Shown: positions 34,026 to 46,144, counted from the stretch's first letter. The stretch is 64,000 nt of DNA from Zantedeschia hybrid cultivar (GCA_030544215.1 JARZZO010000012.1:43253194-43317193); one strand, 5' to 3'. Translations and numbers: made by a program. The notes: generated from the letters alone by a model not told the origin.

Positions 34026-36226
34026 TGTAAGGACTGAGGTTTTCGGATCCGGTTATCAGGTCAGTTTTCGGAGTCGGATCCCTTGGTTCGGGCCCTGATG
34101 GGGTTGAGACTCAATTTTGTTTCGCGTCGAGCCTGCTCGACGCGGTTTAAACGGCGTCCAACAATGTAGACGCATTTTAGGCTGTGCCACGTGGGCACCA
34201 TGTGCGTGGCGAGAGTACAGCCCCGGTCATATCGTATGATTGGTGTCTTGGATGGACGACGCCTTTCAGAGTACGACCCTGGTTTGTCAGTGTACGGTCC
34301 GGTCTTGTCATCTGAAAGACGTCGAGCATGCATGACGCATTTTACCTAGCTTCTGGTTGACCCGACGAACCCTCCTTCCTTTCCCTCACTTCCTCCTCCC
34401 TCTTCTCTCTCCTCTCTTCCTCCGACGAGCAGGCGGCTCCTTTCCCCCCTCCTTCCTTTTGCTCCCACCATTTCATCTCTCCCTCCACTCCATCGATCTC
34501 CTAACTCCCACCACTACCACCACCATCTCCTCCGCGGCGTTTTTCTCTCCGGATGGCGGCCGACGTCCCGGTGGAGTAACGGCGTCTACGGCGGTACCGG
34601 CGGCGGCGTGGGGCGAGGCGGGTAGGCGGCTTAGAGCTTGGAGGAGTTCAAGTAATCGGTAGGGTGACGATCCCTGTGGTATTTCAACTTAAAATCATGT
34701 TTGTTTTCTCGCTTTCAAGCATGTTTTGGGAACTTCTGGGGTAAAATGCTAATTGCATGTATGGAAAAATTGTGGGATTTAATGGTAGTTAGGTTCTCCT
34801 CCTTCCCCTCTATGTTTTACGGCCTTTTTGTACGTTTTGGGGGAGAAATCCCACCTTATGGATTGGGGGAACAGGGGGGAGAACCTGTCTGTCGGGCCTA
34901 AATGGCGTCGAGGGAAAGCGACGCCTTTTAAAAAGGCGGCTCCCACCCACGACGCGATTTAGCCCAATAACAGACCCTGTTTCTGGACTGATGAGCGTCA
35001 AGGAACAGCGAAGCCTTTCAAAAGGCGACTTGCGTGGGCGACGTGTTTTAAGTGAAATCGCCCCGTAGCCTGTCCCTGCTTCTGTCGCTATCAGGCGACG
35101 AGGGACAGCGACGCCTTTTAAAAAGGCGGCGACATGTGACGACCCATTTTAGGCCATTTCCGAGGCCAGATTTCACATGAATCAGTTTAGGAGGCTTGAA
35201 TGGCATCGGCCTTGGGCGACGCGATTCAAGACAGAACCATATTAATTCATGTTGTTAACATATCTTCACACTGTTAGATAGTTGGGTTAATTGCATGTTT
35301 AAAATCATACTCGAGGACGAGGATTTTTACGTAATCGGATCGCACTGTGTTGTGTTTTCGTGCGACCATGGACCTAGATTGATAGTTGTAGCACTTGCCA
35401 CCCTGTGTCAGTGTGGGAGGGACACAGCGCTGGTGTGGGAGTGGTGAGGTGACGCCTAGAGAGAGGGTCACCTTGTGTACCCCGGAGTTAGCTAGTACCG
35501 GTGTAGGAGTGGTACCTGTGGAGTGTCACTCGTGCTGGGGGAAGCAGAAACCACCTAGAGCCAGTTGGGCCGGAGTAGCTAGCGTGCTATCCGAAGGGTT
35601 ACTGTTTGGTCTCAGCGGGTCGGTGTTTCTCGCGTTCGGCTGTGTGGTTGGCGTGTTTTCCCGAGACGCTGGTTGTAGGCTCCCTGGTAGAATGGTTTTA
35701 GAGTTGTGTATGTTATATCTCGAATGTATGTGTTTTATATCGAAATTTAGGAATTGTGTTACATCTTTACTTGCTTATTCTACCTATATCTGTGTTACTG
35801 CACTTGTGAGTGCGTGAGTGGACGGTGGGGATCGAAGGATCCCTACTGAGTCTTTTCTATGAGACTCACCCCTGCGGTTTTCAGGTGAGGGTTCTAGGCA
35901 GGCTTAGCGAGGAGAGTGCTACTTTGGGCTGCGCGCCAGCAGCCGTTGTTTCGGGGTATGCCTCGATGTAGTTGTTATTTTATTTTATGGCATGTACGCT
36001 TAATTATTTCTTTTCAGTTGGAGTATGTAATTATTTGCTGTGTCGAGTCGCATTGTAATAACTTTTAATTCTTGCACTCCCTTTTCAATTCAATGCGATG
36101 TAAATGTTTAGCTTAGTTTATTATTTATTTCCCAGACTTATCTAGATCTTGGTTTGACTCCAAATTAATGATTCGGTACCCATTTTAGTAATCGGTTCTC
36201 CGATTATAGGGTGGCAGGTCGTTACA
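34026..36226 (+). repeat. 3' LTR of gypsy G
   Basis: The LTR opens TGTAAGGACTGAGG and closes GGCAGGTCGTTACA, 2201 bp. It is followed by ACATA, the TSD partner of 17805-17809. GGCGTC/GACGCC inverted-repeat units occur at about 34121-34175, 34252-34350, 34901-34965, 34989-35050, 35088-35150 and 35198-35232. Confidence 0.95.
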
Positions 36227-36231
36227 ACATA

Positions 36232-37278
36232 TCTCTATTCACGGGATTCTAAACAGCCAAGGATCGGGTATAGCGGAATACCGTCGAAAGGAATTGAGTA
36301 TTCAATAATGAATCATTCGCTCTCAGTACTAAGAGAGAGAACGCTCTAGGAAGAATGCATAGGAGTCTCTGGCCAAGGCCGACAATAATATCGGGAAAGG
36401 AGTTTTTCGATATTATACGATAACATCGAATCCAAGTGAGTCGACCGGTTAGGGTTTGACGCTTCACCATATCCTGAATTGACTCGAGAGCATTGTACCA
36501 ATAAAGGATTATATCTATGTGGTAACTATTAGCGAAAAAGTTGTCTTAACCCAAATACCTTCTGGGTTCACGTGGTGTTGCTTGGCACTGAACGTAATCG
36601 GAGGTCCGACCGAATTTAATGTGCGACATTAATTTGATTAATTAGTTAATTAATATGAGTTATTAATTGATTAATTAAGTCAGTGAGGAGTCACTGGGCT
36701 CATTGGGCCATTAACTAGACTGGTCATTAAGCGTAGAGGGTCACACACAAAAGATTCTCAAGACGATGGATTAAAAGTGTGTTTTATATTATTCCGGTAG
36801 TTTTTATGAAAAATTACGCGGTTAATATAAAATGTAGTGAGCGAACTAAGTAGGCCAAGCTGCTGCTCAGTCCTAGCCTCTCCCACCTCTCTCCTTCTTT
36901 CTCTCTTGCGCCCCTACTCTCTTCCCCTCTCTGAAGACAGCTTCGCCGTCTTCTCCGACTCTCATTCAATGGAAAATCGACCACGTGTTGTGGCAGTCGT
37001 TGCGGCAAATGGCGAACTGTTTGTAGGCTGCGAAGAACGAGGAACGCGAGGAAATCTACCGCGAGGTGCATCACGTAGACTTCACTAGATGCTGGGCATT
37101 TGTGCAGCTGACAGTATCATACCGACGGAACTGTTCGGAAGCGGATTTGAATCCGCGTGAGGTAATATTCGATCACCCAAAAATCATTTTTGTTTATTTG
37201 AAACGGACGGGGATTACAACATTTTAAATTATTTATTTTCATTGCGTTAGCGATCCCGAGAAACCCGAGAACCTTACA
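36232..37278 (+). repeat. copia D 3' LTR, right part
   Basis: The LTR interrupted at 17809 continues here, with the CACGGGATTCTAAACAGCC segment shared with LTR A. It runs through a TTTTATATTATTCC region at the TATA position to its end at CGAGAACCTTACA. The usual CCCAACA terminus is changed to CCTTACA. The sequence that follows belongs to another copia LTR (H). Confidence 0.85.
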
Positions 37279-38519
37279 GGACCTATACGTGCTCATTGGC
37301 GAATGAGTTCACTGAACTGATCCAACCGTAAATCGCTGGATGGTATCTACCTAATTGTTAACTAGCTTGATTTTTTGTCATAGTTACGTGGTTGATCCTT
37401 GGACCTGAGACACCAAGGATATCTTATTGGCAGGTCTCTGAGCTTTGACCTTGACTAACAAATCTATAACCATGGGATATCAATAAGTTAAGTGATCAGA
37501 TTCAGGGAGATGCCCTCGAAGGTAACTGTATGGTCAATAAGGGATCATCCGCTCTCGGTAATAGGAGAGAGAATGTTTCGAAAATAATGTGCTTAAGTCT
37601 CTGGCCAGGGTGGATACTGTATCAGATAAGGAGTTATTTGACATAGTTTAGTGGCAGTTGATTCAAGTGAATCGAACGACTAAGGTTTAACAGTGAACCA
37701 TGTCTTAGGTCGATTTCAGAACATTGTACGGATGAAAGATTATATCCGTGCAGTAACCGATGATAGAAATGTTCTACTAGTAGGTTGCAGAACCCTAATG
37801 CCTTCCAGGTTTACGCGGTGTTACTTGGCACCCAACGTGAACGGAGGTCCGTCCGAATTTATTATGGGACATTAAATTCAGCTAATTAGTTAATACATAG
37901 ATATTAATTAATTTAGTGAGTCAGTAAGGAGTTACTAAACTTAATGGGCCATTAACTGGACTAGTATTCAGGTCTAGAGAATCACACGCAAAAGATTTTT
38001 AGTTGATGATTTATTTAACGGGTTTTATGATAAGTGTGAGTTTTTCTGAAAAATCGCAAACACACTTATTATAAAAGAACTGTTGCTAGGTCAGAGGCCA
38101 ACAACTCTGACTTGAGCCAGTCGCCTCCCTCTCTCTCCTCTATCTCTTTGGCAACCCCCCTCAGAGGGCGCCTTGTGGAGGCTCTGCTCCACCTCCCGCC
38201 GGCTCTGCTTCCCATCAAACGGGAACACTGATTCTATATGTCGCACAGAGTCACATGCAGCCAGACAGGATCCGCAAACGACACACTGAGCCTGGAAGCG
38301 ATGACAGTCCGCCGAGAGGAAGACCACGTAGATACTACTAGAGGCCGGGTACTTGCGCGGCTAGCGGCATCGCACCAACGGAACCAGACGAACACGGACT
38401 CGGATCCGCGCAAGGTGAAAAACTGTTTTTCACATCTTATTTATTTTATTCGAAACGGCATGATATCTAAATTTTTATTTCCGCTGCGATTTCTTGATCC
38501 CGACACAGCGAACCCAACA
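37279..38519 (+). repeat. copia LTR fragment H, right part
   Basis: The sequence from GGACCTATACGTGCTCATTGG to CGAACCCAACA matches the right three quarters of the copia F LTR (compare 54715-55958), including the ATCGCTGGATGGT and GTTGCTTGGCACCCAACGTG-type segments. It is the outermost layer of the left nest: copia D inserted into it, and its left part is outside the window. Unique sequence starts at 38520, so this is the boundary of the gene island. Whether it is a solo LTR or the 3' LTR of a full element cannot be told. Confidence 0.82.
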
Positions 38520-40553
38520 CTAGCATATGGTAGTGAAAGCCCAAGATGTTTTTGGGAAGTGGACATAGGTCACTATGTGACCGAACTACTATAATATTGT
38601 GCCTTTATTGTGTGATTATCTCATTCACTTCTATCCCTCTTCTTGTTCATTTTAATTTGTTGATTGAGTTGATTTTTGAAAGCGTTTATCTACTTCTCCC
38701 CTCTAGGGTTTATCATAGTTTCGAGCCAACAATGATTAGTATAATATATAACAAATTTATTATACATTCTATATATTCTATCTAATAACTTTTGCTCGAT
38801 GAACTAGAATTTATTACTTTGGAAAAAATAAAATAAAAATGGAAGACATCCTTTTCCATTTATATTGGAATCAGAAAGTCAATTTTACTATCAAAATCAG
38901 AAATGGAAACTGATGTTTCTCTTTCCATATCCTATCCATTTACAACCGTACTTAATTAGATGGTATCAAGCACTTTTGGCGTCCTAGAATGCTGATTAAG
39001 AAGTTCATTGTTATGTACTCCCATTTCTACCCTGATATTTTGTCAAATTGAAACAAGCCACCGTTGGCACCTTTAGAAAGAAAGGTACCTATCCTTGTTC
39101 GTCTAATACATTAGTACGTCTAAGACGAATTGCACATCTCAACCTGCGAGCATTACTCAAAATTAAACTCCTCTCATATCCTCCTCATCAGGAACGTATA
39201 TATAATAATAAAAATTAATGGTGGACGGCTGATCTCCTACGTATGAACATGCAGGGTAATCCTGTCAGCCTAGCCATATAATAGACTTGTTTCAAGGGCC
39301 GTGCGAACCCGGGGCCTGCTTATGGTGGAACTTAATTCCGTCTATAACACGATAAACCTGATAGCTGAAGTCTACCAATTCTTAAGCTTCATGTAAAGTA
39401 TGACTTAGCTTAGAAGGTCATCACCCTAGCCGCTCAACCTAAACATCGCCTTCAGCCGTCGGTCGGCGATGCAGACACGCACCAGGTTTTCTGGCCCTTT
39501 CCCGTTTGCCTTCGAACCGTAGACCAGACGGCGAAGCTGAGGGCCGCAGGTGCTCCTCGCGCTTTCGCGGTCCAAAATCCCTTGAAGCAAATAGTACTAA
39601 TGTGAGTGACGGGCATAGGTTGTTCAAATGCGAACGATGTCATGTATGCTTTGCACTTTTCTTCTTATTCTGCTGGCAAGTTGGTACGTTACGTCTTAAC
39701 ATTTTTTAGGGTTAAAAAACCACAGGGGATAGAGATGGTTCAGCTGACAAAGTGACGTTACGATCATTGCACCTAAAAATTAAGCTGTTGCAAGGAACGG
39801 CCGGCCTTCACTACTGACGAAGAGGCATCCTGATCAAAAGGGGATTTCTCTTCAGTTCGTGCGCACAGTAATTGAACTGGGAAAACCGATACGAAGGGAT
39901 GAAACTATAACAGTTTCATCATCAGATGTCCGCTTGATTCTTTACACGGTGATAGTCCAAATGGAGTCCGTTTGGAAAGATGATACAGACTATAGGGACT
40001 GATAAAGAACAGGCGGAAAAGCGGAGCGTTGAGAACCACTGTAGGAGGATTCAATTTTTTTTGGTTTCTCAAGAAGTGGATTGGAGATGTGCATGTGCAT
40101 TACACCTTATGGAGCGCTTCTCGTCCCATCCACAAATATTATGGGCTAATTTTATATAAACCATCCTTACATGTAAAATAACAAAAATACTATTCTTACT
40201 TACATAATATCATATATATCCTTCTTATATGATTATATTATTAAATATGTCATTGTCGTTACTCTCCATCTATTTTACTAAACCAGACATAGGTTAAGCA
40301 TACTAGAGAAGAAAATGATTGTTATGTCTTTTGGTTAAATACTATTAATATAAAAAATAAAAATAAAATATTTCTTTTTAGCTTTGACATGATCCTCTTA
40401 CCCCTTACTAGAGAGAAAGCGGTGGGGGCAGTAGTGGGCGAGGTGTGCGGCGTGGGGCAGGAGGAGGGGAGGAAGAAGAAGAAGAGGAGAGGGCTGCGGC
40501 GACGCGGCTGAGGGAGAAGAGGAGGATAGGGAGGAAGAAGAAGAGGAGGGGGT
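38520..40553. other. intergenic sequence, nothing recognised
   Basis: This is single-copy-looking sequence of moderate AT content with no LTR ends and no conserved protein. A GC-richer patch at 39430-39600 has short open frames on both strands without recognisable motifs. A purine-rich stretch at 40440-40560 precedes the P450 remnant. Confidence 0.6.
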
Positions 40554-40854
40554 GGCGAGAGGAACCTGGCACAGTGGAAGCAGTCATTGAAGTTCCGGCC
40601 GGAGAGGTTCATGGAGGACGAGGAGGGCATCGGTGTGGATATGCAGGGGCAGCACTTCTGCCTGTTGTCGTTCGGGAGCGGGTGGGGCCATGGGGCGTCG
40701 CTAGCATTGTTGATTGTGTAGGGAGCACTGGCGGCCGTGGTGCAGTACTTCGTGATGGAGATGGCAGGAGGGGTGCTGGTAGAAATGACGAAGGGGCCCA
40801 AGTTGATGGTGCCCAGGACGCGCCCGTTGGTGTGCTCACTTGTGGAGCAACTAG
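40554..40854 (+). pseudogene. cytochrome P450 3' remnant (CYP93-like)
   Basis: One frame reads through the C-terminal part of a plant P450: ERNLAQWKQSLKFRPERFM, which is the PERF region; then GQHFCLLSFGSG; then ASLALLIV, GALAAVVQYF, and the ending TKGPKLMVPRTRPLVCS, typical of A-type P450 C-termini and closest in my judgement to the CYP93 group. The haem-binding FxxGxRxCxG is destroyed: after FGSG it reads WGHGA with no cysteine. A TAG at 40719-40721 interrupts the frame. No upstream K-helix or oxygen-binding motif is found nearby, so only the last part of the gene survives. Family-level assignment is tentative; the P450 origin is well supported. Confidence 0.75.
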
Positions 40855-42391
40855 ACACTTCCCCAAATCGTTGTGGGGCTCCGGCTCTAGAACCCTGTCA
40901 CTATCCTCTTCAAGAAATAAGGCTCCCTTCAAACCTCTTGCTCGTACGGCTCTTCGCCGTCGATGGGCTTAGAGTGATACTAGTAAGATACATATAGTAG
41001 AGGGGGCATGTTAGTCTTTTTACCCTCTGTCCGTCACATTGCAATGATTTTAAAGAATATTGTTGACATATTGTGTGAACGGGCATCAACCTCAACGGCA
41101 AATATGCTAGTATTTTGTTATAATGAGAGTATATATGATATTTTGTAAACAAGCGTGGCATTTTTGATATTTTACATATAAAGATGATTTATATGAAATT
41201 AACTCAAATATTATTCATCTTGACTCGTATTACCAATGAAATAGAATTATGCTGCCCCAAGAACCAAAAAAGATAAAAAAAGAACAAATGGAAAAGAAAA
41301 GTTACAGCCAGACCCCAAAACCTCTGGCGCACTGCATCCTCCGGAAGAATTCTCACAAATTAATTAAATCCTGTTTGTTTCTTGTAGTAGGATGCCCGCC
41401 ACTTCTCTATGTAATCCTCATTTCGTATGGAAAACCCTGGGAATCCCATTTGGCCAGTAACAGTCCCGATAAAAGACGGGGATGCTTAGGGACACAGGAG
41501 GAAGTGGGGACGTAAAGCGAAAGCGGACGACGAGTAGGTGTGACGCGCAGGACCCCACATCACCAGCGTGTGAGGTCAGACTTCGGCAGCTCTTCCCTGC
41601 CCCTGTCGTTTGCGGGTGGTCTGTCCCATTTGTTTGTTATCACTTAAAAAATTAAAAAATGTATATTATTTACATACTGAACTGATCAACTTTTTAAATG
41701 TTTTCTATTATAAAAAGAATTCACCACTTTATATAGATTGAAATAAAAAGTATCACTCTCCATTATGACTTTCGTTTACGAGGAAGTTGATATCGTGCCA
41801 TTCTATGCTGATGAATATAGAAAATGTTTATACAAAATTCTTTACTAATGATGATCATAATTCAAATTAAATAAGTAGATCTTAACTGAATTCGCCAAAT
41901 CAGATATCATAAGCGATGCACAGTGGCTTTCTTCACTTACCATCCATCTATCACCTTCAATTAAGTAATGAAAGTTTTGTCTCGTCGCCGTCCGAATAGG
42001 GAATGAATATAGCTAGGTGTGCTTTTTCACCTGAATATAGCAAGTGTAAGCGTAGGACTATGCAGAATAAATTCTCCCCTCAATCCCACCACACCCTCCT
42101 CCCGAAACCTGTAGCTAGCTGCCGTCACAAACCCAGAGGACACCAGATCCAACAATCCCTCCTACTTCAGTATCTCTCTAGCTATCCTTCTTGTTAAACC
42201 ACGCACAAGCTCCGCCTCCCTTCTCTTTCTTGCTTCGGTTCCCCTTATCATCATCATCTTTATCATCGCCACCGTCAGTGTATACCACATTCTTTCCTGC
42301 TCTCCTTTCCTCTGCGACTGGTTCTGCTCCTTTCTTCGAGAGTAGCAACCCCGGCCCCAAGTCTCCCTCATAGCCATCTGTCTGCACTTTG
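40855..42391. other. intergenic sequence and 5' flank of the DUF620 gene
   Basis: No protein or element end is recognised. The last roughly 350 bases are pyrimidine-rich (CTCCTCCCG, CCTTCTTG and CTCTTTCTTGC-type stretches), which would suit a plant 5' untranslated region. I do not see a convincing TATA box at a fixed distance, so no promoter is called. The start codon is preceded by an in-frame TAG at 42371. Confidence 0.4.
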
Positions 42392-45090
42392 ATGGGTCCA
42401 GAGGGGAAGAGAAGAAGCTACAGGTGTTGCGTTCAACCGCTGACGCCTCTCATGGAAGGGCCAGACCTGGAGGCGCAGGGCGAAGGCGGGAAGAAGGAGA
42501 GCTCGTGGGAGGTCATCCGGACGTGGGTCCGCATGCACATGGACAGAGGCGCCTCTTCTCCTTCCGGTGGCCATTTCCCCATCTTCTCGAACGGGAGCAG
42601 CTCGTCGAAGAGGATGGACCTGCGGCTCACCCTGGGCGTCCTCGGGTGCCCACTTGCACCCATTGCGTTGCCAGCGGAACCACTACAACGCTGCCTCTCC
42701 TTCAAGGATGAACCCCTGGTGTGTTAATGGATGCCTTCCTTTTCTGCAACTTCCCAACAGTACTTTTCTTGTTCCAACAGATCAGTTTGCCCGTGTGACT
42801 ACCTTAAGAGAGGATCACATCACAAAACTGGTGATCTGCTCGGTTTTGTTTCCTTTCTTACATACCTAGTTTTTCCTTATAATTAAATCAGGAGACGTCT
42901 TCGGCGCGCTACATCATACAGCAGTACCTGGCAGCTACGGGGTGCCTGAAGCTGCAGAAGAGGGTGAAGAACGTGTACACGGCGGGAACGCTGAGGATGG
43001 CCTGCTGCGAGACGGAGATGAGCACCGGGAAGCGTGTGGGGAATGTGGGGGCGAGAGCGAGCGGAGAGGGGGGCTGCTTCGTGCTGTGGCAGATGTGGCC
43101 AGGGATGTGGTCGGTGGAGCTGGTCGTGGCCGGGTGCAAGGTCGTGGCCGGGAGCAACGGGAAGATCGTCTGGCGGCACATGCCGTGGCTTGGCACGCAC
43201 GCTGCCAAGGGTCCTCTGCGTCCGCTCCGGCGCATCATCCAGGTACTCGGGGGAGGGGGGGATGCAGCTTTAGATAGACACAAGTACTCAACTAACATTA
43301 ATTGTTTCTTTAAGTATGTCCAATAGAAATTAATTCAACTTGTGGAGATTTAATTTTAATACTTACCTGCTGGCTTCTAAGTAAAAGGTAATGCTGTTCA
43401 TTTCGAATACTATGGATTAAGTTTGTCCTATATATCTAAAATTTTAAACTGTACATGTATGACCACGTTAGAAGAAACATCACTAATAAAACAGATGTCC
43501 CATTCCATACAATACAGATGATGGGTGGGTCCAACGCATGTGGTTTGTGTGTTCTCAGGCCAATTAGCGCTTGCTGATTTAAGGACAAGACTAAAGAAAG
43601 AGTTAAAGAATACTATGATATGACGACCATACGCTGCTTCCATTCTTAAGCTTCCCCGTAAACGAGAAGAATGACCCATCTCTATCGTGTACTTGAGCTT
43701 TGCCCTGTATCTTGGTCATTATGTCATAGTTTTCTGACAAAGCTGTACTCTTTGGATCATGCTTTCTCATTCAAGACATGTAAAAGCCCGAAGGTGGTGA
43801 TTCTTTAGTGGTAATCAACTGGCTGAGATGGCGGTAGGCCTTAATGCTTAAGAGGACTAGCCCCCGTTGTCAGTCAAAAGTGCCAGTCTTCATCCGGACA
43901 AACGATAATGACACCATTTCTCTCACAAAGAACATGGAGCTAGCATTGGGTACGTATGTGAGGTGTTCGTCGGTCAGGGCAAAGAAGAGTCTGAATCTTC
44001 TACGGTCTTCGTTGGTCTGTAGAAGATCAGTACTCATTAAGAAAGGAGGAGGGAAAAAAATTTGAAAAATACTTGTCTGAGCCCCCTTGCATTTAATTCC
44101 GCCCTCCTCCTCCGATAAACACTGACCTTCTACTGTCCAATGAAAACCGTAGAAGATCCAGACTCAGACCATAAGGGCCTTATTAGTTTATGACCCTTGG
44201 ACGACAGTGCTTGGACTCTGGAGACAGTCTGCGTCCTCGTTTCTGATCCAAACTTGTCTTGGAGCTCTCGTTAAACCTAAGGTTCAGGAATCTTATGATT
44301 CAAAGACGGCCTTCGGGACTCTCCCACCTCTGTGCCTGCCCTGCAGACGGGGCCACCACCACTCCATCTCTGCTTTTGCGCTCCCTGGTGCGGTCTTTGG
44401 CTTTGCCCCAGTCAGCACCCACAATCGCAGCACTTTAACTTTTCTCACATTTCAATGATTGTGAGTTGATATGGTGTATCGATTCCATTCTCATTTTCAA
44501 TGTGAGGGGAGAAAAAAAAACAAATCTTTTTCTTTTCTTTTCTTTTGTTTCGTTCTATACGTGCGTCTTTTGATGTTGTCTGTGGGTGGCAGGGCCTGGA
44601 TCCCAAGAGCACGGCCAGCATGTTCGCCAGGGCGCAGTGCGTCGGCGAGAAGCGCATGGACGGCGACGACTGCTTCGTGCTCAAGGTGTCGGCCGACCAA
44701 GCAACCGTGGCGGAGCGCAGCGAGGGGCCAGCGGAGGTGATCCGGCACGTCCTCTACGGCTACTTCAGCCAGAAGAGCGGCCTCCTTGTGTACATGGAGG
44801 ATTCCCACCTCGCCCGGGTCCAGACCACCGCCACCGACACCGTCTACTGGGAGACCACCATCGGGAGCAGCATGGGGGACTACCGGGAGGTGGACGGGGT
44901 GCTGGTCGCGCACCAGGGGTGCTCGGTTGCCACGATCTTCCGCTTCGGCGAGGCCACCTCGCACCACTCGCGGACGACCATGGAAGAGGTGTGGCGGATC
45001 GACGACGTCGTCTTCAACGTGCCCGGTCTCTCCGTGGACTACTTCATCCCGCCGGCCGAGATCCTTACTTCTGCGAGTCACGCGTTGTGA
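42392..45090 (+). CDS. DUF620-family protein, three exons, intact
   Basis: Exons are 42392-42718, 42892-43242 and 44593-45090 (stop TGA). Both introns are phase 0 with GT/AG borders, giving 391 residues. The start is the first ATG after an in-frame TAG at 42371. Family landmarks: SSWEVIRTWV (37-46), DLRLTLGVLGCPLAPI (76-91), ARYIIQQYLAATG (114-126), GGCFVLWQMWP, then RPLRRIIQ running across the second junction into GLDPKSTASMF, YGYFSQKSGLLVYMEDS, and SVDYFIPPAEIL near the end. DUF620 proteins are plant-specific, usually about 400-480 residues, and lack an assigned biochemical role, so function is unknown. I see no signal peptide or membrane span. Exon 3 is very GC-rich in third positions, as in many monocot genes. 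No stops or frameshifts occur. It is the only intact host gene in the window. Confidence 0.92.
43989..44168. repeat. imperfect inverted repeat in intron 2 of the DUF620 gene
   Basis: The arm at 43989-44053 (GTCTGAATCTTCTACGGTCTT onward) is matched in reverse complement by 44100-44168 (ending CCGTAGAAGATCCAGACTCAGAC). The arms are about 65 bases with several mismatches and a loop of about 45 bases containing an A-run. Outside the arms no further pairing is obvious. It could be a foldback or MITE-type insertion or a hairpin-forming intronic segment. No TSD was identified with confidence. Confidence 0.7.
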
Positions 45091-46144
45091 TGCTTCTCTC
45101 TGTCTCTTTTTCCCACCATGAAGGGCCCGGTCTTCCCATGATCGCGTACGTCGACCCAGGCGTCTGAGGATAGCACCACATTATAAAACGAGAAAAGTTT
45201 TGAGAGGAGTTCGTCCATCACAAGATACGGGACTACAGTAATTTCCTGTAAATTCATTTTTTTATGCATCTTAAATACAATAATTATGAAAAAATCTTAT
45301 TGCATATCATGATGCTTAAATTTTAATGAAATGGTGGTTTGGAGTGTCCACATGTATGTGGACCGGTCTCCCACTCACTTTATCATAAATTGAAGACACT
45401 TCAAGGCATCCTATTGTGCTTTTTGATGTATTATTTCGATTGAAAATTCCTTTGTTTTAATTTACACACGCATAACGTTCTCGTCTACTTGTCTGTGGTT
45501 AATTATTCGTTTATTTGTATATATTGTAGAAGGACAGCTATTTTTTACTCGTCTAATATAAGAATGAATCCAAATTAGTAATCTATATTTAGTGGTGACA
45601 AGATGAGGCGGGAACTTAATTTTCAGCTGGCCCGAATTCTATATCCTCACTTATAAAATGAACGTACTTCTCAAACGAAAAATCAGATTAAGCTCCCATA
45701 CAAATCATATCTCACACATCTTTAATGATATGTCCTTTTCTACATCAAAATCAATGTAAAAATCAAGATGCACGTAACTTTCAAAAATTATGCGAAACGG
45801 CATTATGAATATTTATGCTTAGAATTTTCTCCTCTAAATTATACCTGGATTTGATTGTTTTTCCTCACTAAAGTTAAAGTGTGTTACTTAAGCAATAAGT
45901 AGGAAATAGTTTGGAAAGTTTCCATTCATAGTTAGGGTAGAAACAAAAGTTCAACTAAAATAATTACAATCTTAAGTCTATTTATATCTATTGTTCTAGG
46001 TTGTCAACAAAGTATCAAGAATTTTGAATGAATTTTATGATATACATTTCCCAAAAAACGAAGAGTGTTCTTCTTATTATTTGAAAGAGAGATGTGGAGA
46101 GTCTTATCAGACTATCATCACTTTATGCTTTTTTCTTTTTCTTT
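45091..46144. other. 3' flank of the DUF620 gene, nothing further recognised
   Basis: The 3' untranslated region should lie in the first few hundred bases; an AAATACAATAATTATG stretch near 45273 could contain a weak polyadenylation signal. The remainder is AT-rich without conserved protein or LTR ends. Confidence 0.45.

Larger units (their letters stand above)
17810..36226 (+). mobile_element. Ty3/gypsy element G, complete, Tekay/Del type, TSD ACATA
   Basis: A full-length chromovirus-type gypsy element is flanked by identical ACATA duplications (17805-17809 and 36227-36231). Order: 5' LTR 17810-19759 plus 29028-29293 (split by copia E), PBS at 29296, gag, protease, RT, RNase H, integrase, chromodomain, polypurine tract, 3' LTR 34026-36226. 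The terminal chromodomain and the GGACGAAATTC segment followed by a G-run just before the 3' LTR are typical of the Tekay/Del lineage. Stops and frameshifts make it inactive. The two LTRs are similar but visibly diverged. Confidence 0.95.

Noticed and set aside
40322..40858. Minus-strand 178-codon frame over the P450 remnant
   Set aside because: It is the complement of the P450 reading, with a poly-Pro/Ser stretch from the purine-rich flank. The plus-strand frame has the specific P450 motifs.
42883..43298. Minus-strand frames opposite DUF620 exon 2
   Set aside because: Composition shadows of a GC-rich exon with no conserved motifs. The sense frame is supported by splice sites and family motifs.
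44497..45167. Three other long frames over DUF620 exon 3 (minus 44497-45081, plus 44586-45167, plus 44786-45121)
   Set aside because: These are shadow frames of a GC3-rich exon. Only the 44593-45090 frame matches the DUF620 family and joins exon 2 in phase.
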